A stretch of 64,000 bases of DNA. Origin: Aestuariibaculum sp. M13. GTDB lineage: Bacteria; Bacteroidota; Bacteroidia; Flavobacteriales; Flavobacteriaceae. The stretch lies in contig NZ_JANIAC010000004.1 of the NCBI RefSeq assembly GCF_024723255.1, positions 1 through 64,000 of the forward strand, in the 5' to 3' direction. The position numbers and the translations under genes are program-made. How positions within the stretch are numbered: the stretch's first letter is position 1; each line of letters opens with the position of its first letter. Under the pieces are notes generated by a model that saw nothing but the letters and a program-made list of their open reading frames with translations, made no database searches and was not told where the DNA came from. Below, one piece after another: positions 1 through 9,206 of this stretch.

Positions 1-16
1 CAACAACCTAAAATTT

Positions 17-122
<106 letters not shown>

Positions 123-127
123 TTTTG

Positions 128-162
128 ATCCTCAGTCTTATAGAATAGACTGAGGATTTTTT
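128..162 (+). terminator. Rho-independent terminator of the rRNA operon
   Basis: An 11-bp perfect stem (ATCCTCAGTCT at 128-138 with AGACTGAGGAT at 147-157) with an 8-base loop is followed by a run of T. It sits six bases after the 5S rRNA. Confidence 0.85.
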
Positions 163-203
163 ATTATATGCCTTGTGTAATGACAGAGACATGAGCCATG
201 AAA

Positions 204-276
204 GACTAGGTAGCTCAGCTGGTAGAGCATAACACTTTTAATGTTAGGGTCCTGGGTTCGAACCCCAGCCTGGTCA
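204..276 (+). tRNA. tRNA-Lys (anticodon TTT)
   Basis: The cloverleaf closes with acceptor GACTAGG (204-210) against CCTGGTC (269-275). The anticodon stem TAACA/TGTTA holds the loop CTTTTAA, giving anticodon TTT, and the T arm CTGGG-TTCGAAC-CCCAG is intact. The CCA end is not encoded. It lies after the rRNA terminator, so it is probably transcribed separately. Confidence 0.97.
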
Positions 277-292
277 CAAAATTTCAAATATC

Positions 293-326
293 AAAAGCCT
301 TTATCATTATCGATAAAGGCTTTTTT
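293..326 (+). terminator. Terminator after tRNA-Lys
   Basis: A 13-bp perfect stem (AAAAGCCTTTATC at 293-305, GATAAAGGCTTTT at 312-324) with a 6-base loop ends in a T run. It lies 16 bases after the tRNA. Confidence 0.85.
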
Positions 327-433
327 GTTTAGTATACATTTTACCGGAGAGTTATTTTAAAGGCTTTACACGACGCTTTTATTGCTTTTGGATACTAATT
401 ATATCAAATGCAATAGCAGACGGTTTAAGTCAT

Positions 434-464
434 AAAAAAAGCGCTCATTTAATTATGAGCGCTT
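434..464 (-). terminator. Terminator of the NifU-family gene
   Basis: On the minus strand, a perfect stem (AAGCGCTCAT with ATGAGCGCTT, plus-strand 439-448 and 455-464) is followed by a T run. It lies just after the stop of the leftward NifU-family gene. Confidence 0.8.
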
Positions 465-489
465 GAGGGTATTTTGTGTGGAAATTGTA

Positions 490-1392
490 TTAACCGTTGA
501 TAGCTTCAACTGTGTTAACTTTTCCTTGTAGCATTTCTTTCAGCATATTTTCAATACCACTTTTAAGAGTGAATGTAGACGATGGACATCCGCTACAAGC
601 GCCTTGTAAAAGAACGCTAACATTTTTAGTGTTTTCATCGTAAGAGATGAATTGAATGTTTCCTCCATCACTAGCTACAGCTGGTTTAACGTATTCCTCC
701 AGAATGTTTATAATTTGTTTCGAAGTGTCATCTAAAGCATCAAAATTAGAGTCTAATTGTTCTGTAGATTTCTGTAACTGTTCTGCAGCACCGGCAACTA
801 CAACTTCTTTTCCATTTTCAATATAGTTCTTAATAAACTCACGTAATTCTATAGTGATGTCTTGCCATTCGGCAACGTCGTATTTTGTAATAGATACGTA
901 GTTTTCTTCAATAAATACACTTTTAACAAAAGGGAAATGGAATAACTCGGTTGCAAGAGGTGATAGTTTGGCCTCGTCGATAGACGTGAATTCAAATAAA
1001 GCTGTTACGATTTTCTTGTTAGCGACAAATTTCATAACCGATGGGTTTGGTGTGCTTTCAGCATAAACGGTAACAGGAACTTTTTTAGATTCTGCTGTTG
1101 TTTCAATTACAATTCCGCCATCATTTAAATATGATTCAATTTGTTCTGCCATTTCATCCTGGACATCACTCCACTCTACAATACTGTACCGCTCTACAGC
1201 AATAAAGTTTCCTGAGATGTATACTTTTTTCACAAATGGTAAATAGAATAATTGTTGTGCTAACGGAGAAGATTTAGCCTCATCAATATTGTTAAATTCA
1301 AAACTTTGATGTTGTGTAATAAATTCGTTTAGTTCGAATTTTACTATCGTATTATTGGTTGTTTCTCTTACCGAAACTTTGTATGTTTTCAT
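490..1392 (-). CDS. NifU-family iron-sulfur carrier protein
   Basis: Probable cytoplasmic carrier that receives Fe-S clusters and passes them to apo-enzymes. The C-terminal NifU domain (about residues 222-298) contains the cluster-binding CxxC: Cys266 and Cys269 in GACSGCPSS. In front of it are two copies of the Nfu N-terminal domain (about 1-96 and 105-198). They align well with each other (both have EAK.SPLA..LF..PFVK). Only the second keeps the usual TPNP motif (115-118); the first has TTNN at 11-14. The tandem N-domain layout of about 300 residues is common in Bacteroidota. The gene is monocistronic, with its own -7 box and terminator, and diverges from the PorP/SprF gene. Confidence 0.92.
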   Translation of the reverse strand: MKTYKVSVRETTNNTIVKFELNEFITQHQSFEFNNIDEAKSSPLAQQLFYLPFVKKVYISGNFIAVERYSIVEWSDVQDEMAEQIESYLNDGGIVIETTAESKKVPVTVYAESTPNPSVMKFVANKKIVTALFEFTSIDEAKLSPLATELFHFPFVKSVFIEENYVSITKYDVAEWQDITIELREFIKNYIENGKEVVVAGAAEQLQKSTEQLDSNFDALDDTSKQIINILEEYVKPAVASDGGNIQFISYDENTKNVSVLLQGACSGCPSSTFTLKSGIENMLKEMLQGKVNTVEAING

Positions 1393-1408
1393 TTTAGCTA
1401 ATTTTTTA

Positions 1409-1416
1409 CAAAAATA
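1409..1416 (-). promoter_or_regulatory. Candidate -7 box for the NifU-family gene
   Basis: Read on the minus strand this is TATTTTTG, a match to the Bacteroidota -7 consensus TAnnTTTG, 17 bases before the start codon. No clear TTTG was seen at the -33 spacing, so the call rests on one half of the promoter. Confidence 0.35.
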
Positions 1417-1540
1417 CTAAAAGAAAACTTTAGTTATCCATATATTTGAGTTTTGTTGCCTCTTATTGAACCGGTTAAAAGACGAGTTTTGTGACATAAA
1501 GGTAACCTCAAAACAATTCAATTTATAGTGTAAACTTAAT

Positions 1541-2545
1541 ATGAAATTAAAAAGCTTTTTAATCGCAACCATTAGTGTGTTGTTTGTTCAAGTCGCATTT
1601 TCTCAAGAAGGTTTACCTATATATACCGATTATCTTACCGACAATTATTATTTAATTCACCCGTCGATGGCTGGGGCTGCTAATTGTGCCAAGGTTAGGT
1701 TAACAGGACGTCAACAGTGGTTTGGACATGAAGACGCACCACGATTAATGACTTTAAGTGTTAATAGTAGAATTGGAGAATCGTCTTCAGCAATAGGTGG
1801 AATTCTATTTAAAGATAAGAACGGGTATCATTCGCAGAACGGTGCTTACGCAACCTATGCGCATCATTTAATGTTTTCTAGAAGTGAAGTCGATTTAAAT
1901 ATGTTATCGTTTGGTTTAAGTGCTGGGGTTATTCAGTATCGCTTAGACGAAACCTCATTTTTATTTGATGGTCCAGATCCTATCATTGATGGAACGGTAC
2001 AAAACGAAACCAATTTTAATATGGACTTCGGATTTTCGTATCAGTTTTTAGATTTTTATTTACATGGAACGGTAAAGAATGTTTTAAATAATTCAGGAAT
2101 AAACCGAGATATCAATATTACAAGTAATTTAAGACGTTATTTACTAACTACAGGATATGTATATAGTAAATACGGTAGCGAATGGAGTTTTGAACCTTCT
2201 GTAATGTTTCAGTATCGTGAGGCGACTAAGGAGGCAGCAATAGATATTAATGCTAAAGCTTATAAATCGATGGATTTCGGAACCATTTGGGGAGGTTTGT
2301 CGTATAGAAACAGTTTCGATGGTGCCGAGTATACCAACTCGGGAACTGATGTTAAGAGTCAACGTTTAAATCAATTCACGCCTATTTTAGGAATCAATTA
2401 CAATAAGTTTATGTTTGCTTATACGTATACGTATCAAAGTAATTCTGTCGTATATACCAACGGTGGGTTTCATCAATTTACTTTAGGATATAACTTTGGG
2501 TGTCGTCGTCAGCGTTATGATTGTAATTGTCCTGCCGTAAATTAA
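1541..2545 (+). CDS. PorP/SprF family type IX secretion outer-membrane protein
   Basis: Predicted outer-membrane beta-barrel of the PorP/SprF family. Members are linked to type IX secretion of gliding adhesins and other cargo and are often encoded beside large secreted proteins. A signal peptide is evident (residues 1-21, cleavage before QEG). The family signature follows in the mature N-terminus (NYYLIHPSMAGA, then RLTGRQQWFG). The length of 334 residues is normal. The C-terminus carries an unusual Cys-rich end (DCNCPAVN). No large adhesin gene is next to it, so the partner cannot be named; the rightward neighbour is a carbonic anhydrase-like gene. Confidence 0.88.
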   Translation: MKLKSFLIATISVLFVQVAFSQEGLPIYTDYLTDNYYLIHPSMAGAANCAKVRLTGRQQWFGHEDAPRLMTLSVNSRIGESSSAIGGILFKDKNGYHSQNGAYATYAHHLMFSRSEVDLNMLSFGLSAGVIQYRLDETSFLFDGPDPIIDGTVQNETNFNMDFGFSYQFLDFYLHGTVKNVLNNSGINRDINITSNLRRYLLTTGYVYSKYGSEWSFEPSVMFQYREATKEAAIDINAKAYKSMDFGTIWGGLSYRNSFDGAEYTNSGTDVKSQRLNQFTPILGINYNKFMFAYTYTYQSNSVVYTNGGFHQFTLGYNFGCRRQRYDCNCPAVN

Positions 2546-2562
2546 ATTTTTCAAAATTCAAT

Positions 2563-3081
2563 ATGCCTTTAATAAAACCTGTAAATGGAAAATCGCCTCA
2601 AATTCCCGAGGATTGTTATATAGCTGAAAATGCGACTATAGTTGGAGATGTAACGATGGGTGAGGAATGTAGCGTATGGTTTAATGCTGTAATTCGTGGG
2701 GATGTGCATTATATAAAAATGGGGAATAAGGTGAATGTGCAGGATGGTGCTGTTATTCATGCCACGTATCAAACCGCACCAACAAACATTGGAAATAATG
2801 TTTCTATCGGACATAATGCCTTGGTTCATGGTTGTACCATTCACGATAATGTGTTAATAGGTATGGGGAGCATTGTAATGGACGATTGTGTGATTGAAAG
2901 TAATAGTATTATAGCAGCAGGTGCGGTGTTAACTCAAAATACACATGTAGAATCCGGAAGTATTTATGCCGGTGTTCCAGCAAAGAAAATCAAGGATATC
3001 AGTCAGGAGCTCATTTCGGGACAAATCGATCGTATTGCTAATAACTACGTAAAGTATTCCAGTTGGTTTAAAGAAGATTAG
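2563..3081 (+). CDS. Gamma-carbonic anhydrase family protein
   Basis: A 172-residue left-handed beta-helix protein of the gamma-carbonic anhydrase (YrdA/PaaY) type, made of hexapeptide repeats through most of its length. The three zinc-ligand positions are filled: His66 (GAVIH), His84 (SIGH) and His89 (ALVHG). This supports metal binding; catalysis in this subfamily is variable and cannot be read from sequence. The ATG at 2563 is chosen because MPLIKPVNGK is the natural N-terminus. An earlier in-frame start at 2527 would overlap the preceding gene and add an unrelated 12-residue tail. It starts 17 bases after the PorP/SprF gene and may be co-transcribed. Confidence 0.9.
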   Translation: MPLIKPVNGKSPQIPEDCYIAENATIVGDVTMGEECSVWFNAVIRGDVHYIKMGNKVNVQDGAVIHATYQTAPTNIGNNVSIGHNALVHGCTIHDNVLIGMGSIVMDDCVIESNSIIAAGAVLTQNTHVESGSIYAGVPAKKIKDISQELISGQIDRIANNYVKYSSWFKED

Positions 3082-3221
3082 GGCATTACCCTTCGGGTCG
3101 CGTTTTATTCGTGAGACTCTATTTTAAATTAATGAGCTCATGAATATAAATATTTCAGCTGTCGCTTATCAATATAAAATTGGCAGAGCTCCAATAAATG
3201 CTTCAATCGCTAATGCAAAAG

Positions 3222-4001
3222 TTAAAAGTTTAGATAACTCACTTCAAATTTATCATCTAATAAGCTTGCCATAACATCAGGATTTCCATTGGTGAAAAAG
3301 GTGTTTTCTGGTTTGTCGGTTTGCATGTTTAGAAGGCCATGATTTTCTAAAACGGCTTTGGTTTGTTTCGCTACAGCAGCACCAGAATCTATAATTTTCA
3401 CTTGCTTTGGAAGTAATTCTAAAAGTAAAGACATTAAATAGGGGTAATGCGTACAACCTAAAACCAGATAATCAATGTTGGCATCAATCATAGGTTGTAG
3501 ATGCTTTGTTAACAATTGGCGCATGTCTTCAGAATACACTTGTCCAGCTTCAATTAGTTCAACAATACCTTCACCAACCTGTTCGATAACTTTAATATTA
3601 CTGGCAAAAAGGCCAGACGTTTTAGAGAAGAGTTCGCTACTTAAAGTACCTTTAGTTGCTAAAATCCCTACACTGTTTGTTTTGGTTTGCAAAGCAGCTG
3701 GTTTAATGGCCGGTTCAATACCAATAAATGGAATATCATAGTTAGCTCTTAAAATACTTATGGCATTCGTGGTTGCTGTATTGCATGCCACAACAATAAG
3801 TTTACACCCCTGGCTAATTAAATATTCGGTGTTTTTGATACTTAATTCAATAATTTTGTCTTTGCCCTTTAAGCCATAAGGGGCATTGGCACTATCGGCA
3901 AGGTAGATGGTGTTTTCGTAAGGTAAAAGGGCGTGTATTTCTTTCCAGATTGAGGTGCCTCCAACACCAGAATCGAAAATGCCAATAGGTTGTTTGCTCA
4001 T
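3222..4001 (-). CDS. murI: Glutamate racemase
   Basis: Converts L-glutamate to D-glutamate for peptidoglycan. The two catalytic cysteines are present: Cys73 in VVACNTATT and Cys183 in LGCTHYP. The substrate motif GIFDSGVGG is at 7-15, with Asp10. Length (259 residues) is normal. It is the last gene of the leftward block uppS-bamA-ompH-ompH-murI, an order often kept in flavobacteria. A strong terminator lies between it and the preceding ompH-like gene, so it may also have its own promoter. Confidence 0.96.
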   Translation of the reverse strand: MSKQPIGIFDSGVGGTSIWKEIHALLPYENTIYLADSANAPYGLKGKDKIIELSIKNTEYLISQGCKLIVVACNTATTNAISILRANYDIPFIGIEPAIKPAALQTKTNSVGILATKGTLSSELFSKTSGLFASNIKVIEQVGEGIVELIEAGQVYSEDMRQLLTKHLQPMIDANIDYLVLGCTHYPYLMSLLLELLPKQVKIIDSGAAVAKQTKAVLENHGLLNMQTDKPENTFFTNGNPDVMASLLDDKFEVSYLNF

Positions 4002-4011
4002 AGTAACAAAA

Positions 4012-4044
4012 ATAAAAAAAGCTGCTTTGTGAAAAGCAGCTTTT
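4012..4044 (-). terminator. Terminator between the small OmpH gene and murI
   Basis: Read leftward, the stem AAAGCTGCTTT/AAAGCAGCTTT (plus-strand 4018-4028 and 4033-4043) is followed by a T run (the A tract at 4012-4020). It sits between the stop of the ompH-like gene and the start of murI. Confidence 0.75.
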
Positions 4045-4068
4045 AATTAAATTTCTAAATAAAGATGA

Positions 4069-4575
4069 TTAGATACCTAATTCTTTCTTTACATCGTTTA
4101 ATAAGTCTTTACCATCAGCTAAGATTGTTACACCTTGAGCAGAATCTAAAACGTAATCAAAACCTTGAGCTCTTGCTACTTTTAAGATCGCAGTTCTAGC
4201 TTTTTCAGTAATAGGTTTTAATAAGTCCATTTCTTTCTTTTGTAAATCTTTTTGAGCATCAGACTGGAATTGTTGAATACGCATTTGCTTTTCTTGTAAT
4301 TCCTGCATTCTCTTTGCGTTTTCTTCTTCTGTTTTAGTTGCAGCTTCTGCGTCGTATTGTTTTGCTGTATTTTGGTATTCTGTAATTGAAGCTTGCATAT
4401 CGGTTTGATATGTTTTGCTTAAAGTCTCAAGTTGAGTTTGTGCAGCTTTCATCTCCGGCATTGCCTGAATTAACTCCTGAGTGTTAATATGAGCTACTTT
4501 ACTTTGTGCATTTGATAAAGTTACAGATGCAACACATAGTACAGTTGCTAATAAAAGGTTCTTTAATTGTTTCAT
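4069..4575 (-). CDS. OmpH/Skp-like periplasmic chaperone (short form)
   Basis: Probable periplasmic holdase for unfolded outer-membrane proteins on their way to BamA. A signal peptide (1-23, SNA|Q) precedes a 145-residue mature protein. It starts with the family motif KVAHINTQELIQAMPE and is followed by a long charged coiled coil (about 40-120), which forms the Skp tentacles. Length (168 residues) is normal for Skp. It is 39 bases downstream of a longer OmpH paralogue and follows bamA, a context that supports the role. Confidence 0.9.
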   Translation of the reverse strand: MKQLKNLLLATVLCVASVTLSNAQSKVAHINTQELIQAMPEMKAAQTQLETLSKTYQTDMQASITEYQNTAKQYDAEAATKTEEENAKRMQELQEKQMRIQQFQSDAQKDLQKKEMDLLKPITEKARTAILKVARAQGFDYVLDSAQGVTILADGKDLLNDVKKELGI

Positions 4576-4614
4576 TTTTAAAAAAGTATTAAGTGTGTGT
4601 TTTAAATTGTTTAA

Positions 4615-5625
4615 TTAATTATTGTTGTTGATACTATCTCTCTCGCGTTGTCTTTCTTCTAATATTTTTTGTCTTTTTTCTTCTAATTCTTTTTTTCTGG
4701 CCTCGCGTTCGGCTAATTTTTTCTGTCTGTTCTCTTCTATAAGCTGAGCCTGAGTTTTTACTTCACCTGTGCTTTCCGCAGCTTTGGCATCTGTGCTTGT
4801 TTTGGCATCAGAAGCTGCATCTTCGGTTTTTTCAGTGCTTTGTTTTCTGGCATCTAATTTGGCTTGTTTTGCAGCTTCGCGTTCTGCAAGTATTTGCTGG
4901 CGACGTTCTTCGGCTTCTTTTTGTTTGGCCTCACGCTCCGCTAAAATTTCTTGTCTGCGCAATTCAACAGCACTTTCTCTTGCGGCTTGTTTTTCCTGTA
5001 ATGCTTTTTCTCGAGCTTCTAATTCTTCATTAATTTCAGGAACTAATTCTTCATCTTCGGCAGCACGTTTTTCAGCTTTAGACTGGGCCTGTGTACGTTT
5101 TGCTGTTCTACTAATACTTCTTATAATCTGTTCGCTTAAATCGAATTGTTTCGCAGAATATAACATAGTAGCTTCAGAGGATTTATCAAAGATGAAATCG
5201 TATTTTCTGCTTGTTGCAATATCCTGAACAGCTGCGAAAATTTGGTCTTGAATAGGTTGCATCAATTGACGTTTTTGAATGAACAAATCGCCGTTAGGGC
5301 CAAAACGCTTTTGTTGATAATCTAGTATTTCCTGCTCTTCAAAAGCAATATCTTCTTCACGTTCTTCGATAAGCTCTTTGGTTAAAAGAGCTTTTTCGTT
5401 ACTCAGGTCTTTTCGTTTTTGTTCGACAGCACTTAGTTTAGTGTCGATTTCAGATTTCCATTTGTTGGCTTTATCGTTAAGTTGAGATGTAGCCTCTTGG
5501 TATTCCGGAACGTTTTCTAATATGTACTCTGTGTCTATATATGCTATTCTAACCCCGCGTTGTGCATGAGAAGCAAAGCTTAATGTAAAAACTAGTATCA
5601 GTAAAAAAAGAACGTTATTTTTCAT
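4615..5625 (-). CDS. OmpH/Skp-like protein with long charged C-terminal coiled coil
   Basis: Second OmpH-family protein, 336 residues. After a signal peptide (1-21, SHA|Q) comes an OmpH domain (about 25-170) opening with RIAYIDTEYILENVPEY. About 165 residues follow that are almost only Glu, Lys, Arg, Ala and Gln. They form a predicted long helix with recurring ILAEREA and EERRQ(K)ILEER blocks, broken by a Ser/Thr/Ala-rich stretch near 265-285, and end in INNNN. The tail roughly doubles the protein compared with Skp. It probably acts on outer-membrane protein folding beside BamA; the role of the tail is unknown. It starts 255 bases after bamA. Confidence 0.87.
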   Translation of the reverse strand: MKNNVLFLLILVFTLSFASHAQRGVRIAYIDTEYILENVPEYQEATSQLNDKANKWKSEIDTKLSAVEQKRKDLSNEKALLTKELIEEREEDIAFEEQEILDYQQKRFGPNGDLFIQKRQLMQPIQDQIFAAVQDIATSRKYDFIFDKSSEATMLYSAKQFDLSEQIIRSISRTAKRTQAQSKAEKRAAEDEELVPEINEELEAREKALQEKQAARESAVELRRQEILAEREAKQKEAEERRQQILAEREAAKQAKLDARKQSTEKTEDAASDAKTSTDAKAAESTGEVKTQAQLIEENRQKKLAEREARKKELEEKRQKILEERQRERDSINNNN

Positions 5626-5880
5626 CTGTTAAGTTTTTTAATTTATTGGTTATAAATTCTAAAAAGACAGATGATATTTTTGTTTCTGCCACGATTAGAA
5701 CTGATTTTTTTATTGGTTAAAGTTCGTTATTCAAGTGATCAAATGGTTGACGCAAAATAAACATTTTCCTCGGTATGAAAAATTTTAGAATGCTCATTTT
5801 AAAATAAACGAAATTTAATTTCAAAAATTTCAATTCTTCTGCAAATACTTATAATGTTATTAGAAAATATCGTGCCAAAA
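5626..5880. other. Intergenic region between bamA and the long ompH gene
   Basis: AT-rich, with no open frame or clear hairpin seen. It presumably holds a promoter for the ompH pair on the minus strand, but I could not place one. Confidence 0.4.
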
Positions 5881-8493
5881 TTAAAATTGTTGTCCAATGA
5901 TAAAGTGCGTTTGCCATCCACTCTTAGTCGCTTCTCCTGGAATTGGGTCGAATCCGTGACCGAAATCGATACCTAATAATCCGAAAGCAGGCATAAAGAT
6001 TCTAAGTCCAAGACCTGCAGAACGTTGTAGGTCGAAAGGATTATAATCTTTAAATTCGTTATATGAAGCACCTGCTTCAAGGAATGTTAATCCGTAAATT
6101 TTAGCCGAAGCTTTTAATGTAATTGGATAACGTAACTCTAAAGAGAATTTATTGTAAATGGTACCACCATCGTTTGTAGATAACGATTGGTTAGGGTAAC
6201 CACGTAATGCGATAGCTTCTCTACCATCTAAACTGTAACTTCCTAAACCGTCACCTCCAAGGAAGAATCTTTCAAAAGGAATTACCCCACGGTCTTGGTT
6301 ATAAGCACCTAAGAAACCAAATTCTACACTAGGCTTTAATACTAAATCTTTAAAGATTTGTGTGTACCAGTCTGCCTTGAATTTTACTTTATAAAATTCT
6401 AACCAGTTGTAACGTTCTTGGTCGATTTCAGAAATTCTAGTGTTAGCATCAGATAATTCAGTTTCAGTAGAGTTAGAGTCTGTTAAGACAGCTACATTAT
6501 CATCTCTTTCCGCTTTAAGTGCCGAATAGTCTACACCATTTACTAAAGAGTATGGGAATGATAATTTTGCGGTAACTGCAAAGTTAGAACCTCCTGTTGG
6601 ATAAATAGGGTCTACACTTGTGTTGTTTCTGCTTAAACCAACAGTATATGATAAGTTGTTTGAGAAACCATCACCGAATGTAAATAATCCGGTGTTATAG
6701 TTGTTTAAGTCGTAACGTTGGTAACTGATAGCCTGAGACAATGTAAAGTAATCATCAGGAACCTGTAAACGTTTTGCTAAACCAAAAGTAATACCTGTAA
6801 TATTGAAACTTCTAGATTTATCGGCATTACCTGTTTGATAGTCGTATAAGAACTGTTTTGTATGTGATAACGATGATGAAAACTGTACCGGACGTTTTCC
6901 TCCCATCCAAGGTTCAGAGAACGAAAAACTATAGGTTTGATAAAAACGACTGGCTTGTAAACGTAATGCTAATTTTTGACCATCTCCCATTGGGATTGGC
7001 TTATAAGCATCTTTCTTGAAGATATCTTTAATTGCAAAGTTGTTAAACGATAATCCTAAGGTTCCGATGAAACCTCCACCACCGTAACCACCTTGAAGCT
7101 CAATCTGGCTCGATCCGGTTTCTTTTACAGAGTATTCCATATCGATGGTTCCTTCATTAGGATTAGCATTTTTAAAGTCAGGAGAGATTTCCTGAGCATC
7201 AAAGAATCCTAACTGACCAAGCTCACGAACGGTACGAACCACATTCGCTTTACTGTATAATTGTCCCGGACGGGTACGAATTTCACGATAGATAACGTGG
7301 TCGTTTGTTTTGTCGTTTCCAACAACCGATACACTGTTAAAGTAAGCTGGTTTACCTTCGGTAATTCTTACTTCCATATCGATTACATTGTTATCGGCAC
7401 TTACTTCAACCGGGTTGATTTGTGAGAATAAATAACCGTTGTTTTGGTATAAGTTGGTGATGTCGTCACCATCTGGTTTAGAATCATCAGCAATGCGCTT
7501 TTGAAGTAATACCCCATTATAGGTGTCTCCTTTTCTAATACGTAAAACGCGATTTAATAGGTCGTTAGAGTATACGGTATTACCAATAAAAGTGATGTCT
7601 CCAAACGTATATTTTTCGCCTTCTTCAACATTAATGTTTAATGAAATGGTTTTATCGCTGTTAATAGAAATACTGTCTGAAAGTACGCGGGCATCACGAT
7701 AACCATTTTCTTTGTATTTGTCAACAAGGCTTACAAGATCTTCTTTATAATCGGCCTCAATATACTTTGAACGTTTTAGAACACGAATCGGGTTTTTTTG
7801 TTTCGTGTTTTTCATGCTTTTACGAAGTGTTTTGTCGGTTAAAACTTCATTTCCGTTAAACACGATATGATCGATTTTTACTTTTTCACCTTTATCAATG
7901 TTAACAAGCATATTAACTCTGGCCGTAGGTAAAGAGTCTTTTACTTCTTTGGTATCTATATAAACTTTAGTGTTTAAAAACCCTTCTTTTTTATACTTGC
8001 TGGTTAAGTAGTTTTTAGTTGTTGTTATTAAGTTTTCTGTAACCTTAACCCCTTTATTAAGTTTATTGTCTTTTATAATACCTTCAACCTTACCTTTTTT
8101 AACGCCGTTAACTTTTAATTCGTTAAGTTGTGGAAGGTCAGATAATCTGATTTCAAGGAACGCTGTATCACCTTCAACTTTGGTGATGTAAATTTCAATA
8201 TCGCTGAATAGTTTTGAGTTCCAAAGTTTTTTAATGGCAGCACTAATATCTTCACCAGGAATGGTAATTTCCTGTCCTTTTCTTAATCCGGAATAGGTAA
8301 TTATGGTTTGTTCTTCAAACGCGGTGTTTCCCAGTACGGTTATATCTCCCAGTGTATATTCTCGACCTTGATTATAAGGTATTTCTTGTGCTTGAATGGT
8401 AAGGCTACATGCAAAAAGTAATATTGCGAAGCAGTGTTTAATATAATTTGTCAAAGGTAGTTTATTAGCTAAGTTGTTCACTTGTTTTCCCAA
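5881..8493 (-). CDS. bamA: Outer-membrane protein assembly factor BamA
   Basis: Central channel of the BAM complex, which inserts beta-barrel proteins in the outer membrane. The 870-residue protein has a signal peptide (1-35), a set of POTRA repeats (about 45-450; recurring patterns such as ITVLGNTAFEEQTI and ITFIGNTVYSNDLL), and an Omp85 barrel (about 480-870). The barrel has the GRxxALRGY-like motif (DGREAIALRGYPNQS) and ends in an aromatic residue (GQQF). The start overlaps the end of uppS by 29 bases, indicating one transcript. Two OmpH chaperones follow. Confidence 0.96.
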   Translation of the reverse strand: MGKQVNNLANKLPLTNYIKHCFAILLFACSLTIQAQEIPYNQGREYTLGDITVLGNTAFEEQTIITYSGLRKGQEITIPGEDISAAIKKLWNSKLFSDIEIYITKVEGDTAFLEIRLSDLPQLNELKVNGVKKGKVEGIIKDNKLNKGVKVTENLITTTKNYLTSKYKKEGFLNTKVYIDTKEVKDSLPTARVNMLVNIDKGEKVKIDHIVFNGNEVLTDKTLRKSMKNTKQKNPIRVLKRSKYIEADYKEDLVSLVDKYKENGYRDARVLSDSISINSDKTISLNINVEEGEKYTFGDITFIGNTVYSNDLLNRVLRIRKGDTYNGVLLQKRIADDSKPDGDDITNLYQNNGYLFSQINPVEVSADNNVIDMEVRITEGKPAYFNSVSVVGNDKTNDHVIYREIRTRPGQLYSKANVVRTVRELGQLGFFDAQEISPDFKNANPNEGTIDMEYSVKETGSSQIELQGGYGGGGFIGTLGLSFNNFAIKDIFKKDAYKPIPMGDGQKLALRLQASRFYQTYSFSFSEPWMGGKRPVQFSSSLSHTKQFLYDYQTGNADKSRSFNITGITFGLAKRLQVPDDYFTLSQAISYQRYDLNNYNTGLFTFGDGFSNNLSYTVGLSRNNTSVDPIYPTGGSNFAVTAKLSFPYSLVNGVDYSALKAERDDNVAVLTDSNSTETELSDANTRISEIDQERYNWLEFYKVKFKADWYTQIFKDLVLKPSVEFGFLGAYNQDRGVIPFERFFLGGDGLGSYSLDGREAIALRGYPNQSLSTNDGGTIYNKFSLELRYPITLKASAKIYGLTFLEAGASYNEFKDYNPFDLQRSAGLGLRIFMPAFGLLGIDFGHGFDPIPGEATKSGWQTHFIIGQQF

Positions 8494-9205
8494 ATCGTCG
8501 TTCTCTTTTTTGATATTCTATAATAGCTTCATACAAATGCTCCTTTGTAAAATCCGGCCATAAAACGCTAGTAAAATACAATTCGGCATATGCGATTTGC
8601 CAAAGTAAAAAGTTGCTTATGCGTTGCTCTCCACTGGTTCTAATAAGCAAGTCTACATCTGGTAAACCATGCGTGTAAAGATGCTCATTTATAATTGATT
8701 CATCAATCTTTTCCGGCGAAATTATGTTATTTTTAACTTTAATACTAATCTCTTTAACAGTATTTAGTAATTCTTCGCGCGAACCATAGCTTAAAGCCAG
8801 CGTTAAAGTCATTCTGCTGTTACTTTTTGTCTGTTCTATGACCTCCTGAAGCTCGGCATACACTTTTTTGGGTAAGTTGTTTAAGCAGCCAATAGCTGAG
8901 AGTTTTATGTTATTTTCCTGAAGTGTTTTTATTTCTTTTTTTAATGAATTAACAAGTAATTTCATTAAAGTATCGACTTCTAATTTAGGGCGATTCCAGT
9001 TTTCTGTAGAAAAGGCGTAAAGGGTTAGGTTTTCAACACCCAGTTCTGCACAGCATTCAACGGCTTCTTTTACAGCTTTTGTTCCATTTTCATGACCAAA
9101 GGCACGTATCATGCCTTTTTGTTTAGCCCAACGACCATTGCCATCCATAATAATAGCAATGTGTTTGGGTAGTTTGTTAGGTTGTATGCTTTCTCTTAAA
9201 TTCAT
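8465..9205 (-). CDS. uppS: Isoprenyl transferase (undecaprenyl diphosphate synthase)
   Basis: Cis-prenyltransferase that makes the undecaprenyl diphosphate carrier for peptidoglycan and O-antigen. Diagnostic motifs are HIAIIMDGNGRWAK (catalytic Asp21), an early FGHENG, and LLIRTSGEQRISNFLLWQ near the C-terminus. The ATG at 9205 gives the usual MNLRESIQ-type N-terminus and begins one base after the stop codon of the upstream DUF6089 gene. A GTG/ATG start farther upstream would overlap that gene. The end overlaps bamA by 29 bases, so DUF6089-uppS-bamA look co-transcribed. Confidence 0.95.
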   Translation of the reverse strand: MNLRESIQPNKLPKHIAIIMDGNGRWAKQKGMIRAFGHENGTKAVKEAVECCAELGVENLTLYAFSTENWNRPKLEVDTLMKLLVNSLKKEIKTLQENNIKLSAIGCLNNLPKKVYAELQEVIEQTKSNSRMTLTLALSYGSREELLNTVKEISIKVKNNIISPEKIDESIINEHLYTHGLPDVDLLIRTSGEQRISNFLLWQIAYAELYFTSVLWPDFTKEHLYEAIIEYQKRERRFGKTSEQLS

Positions 9206-9206
9206 T

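Noticed and set aside
2527-2562. Upstream start for the gamma-carbonic anhydrase gene
   Set aside because: It overlaps the PorP/SprF gene end and adds an unrelated tail; ATG 2563 is the natural start.
4769-5227. Rightward open frames inside the long ompH gene
   Set aside because: They are antisense to a low-complexity charged coiled coil, which leaves long stop-free frames on the other strand; no family pattern.
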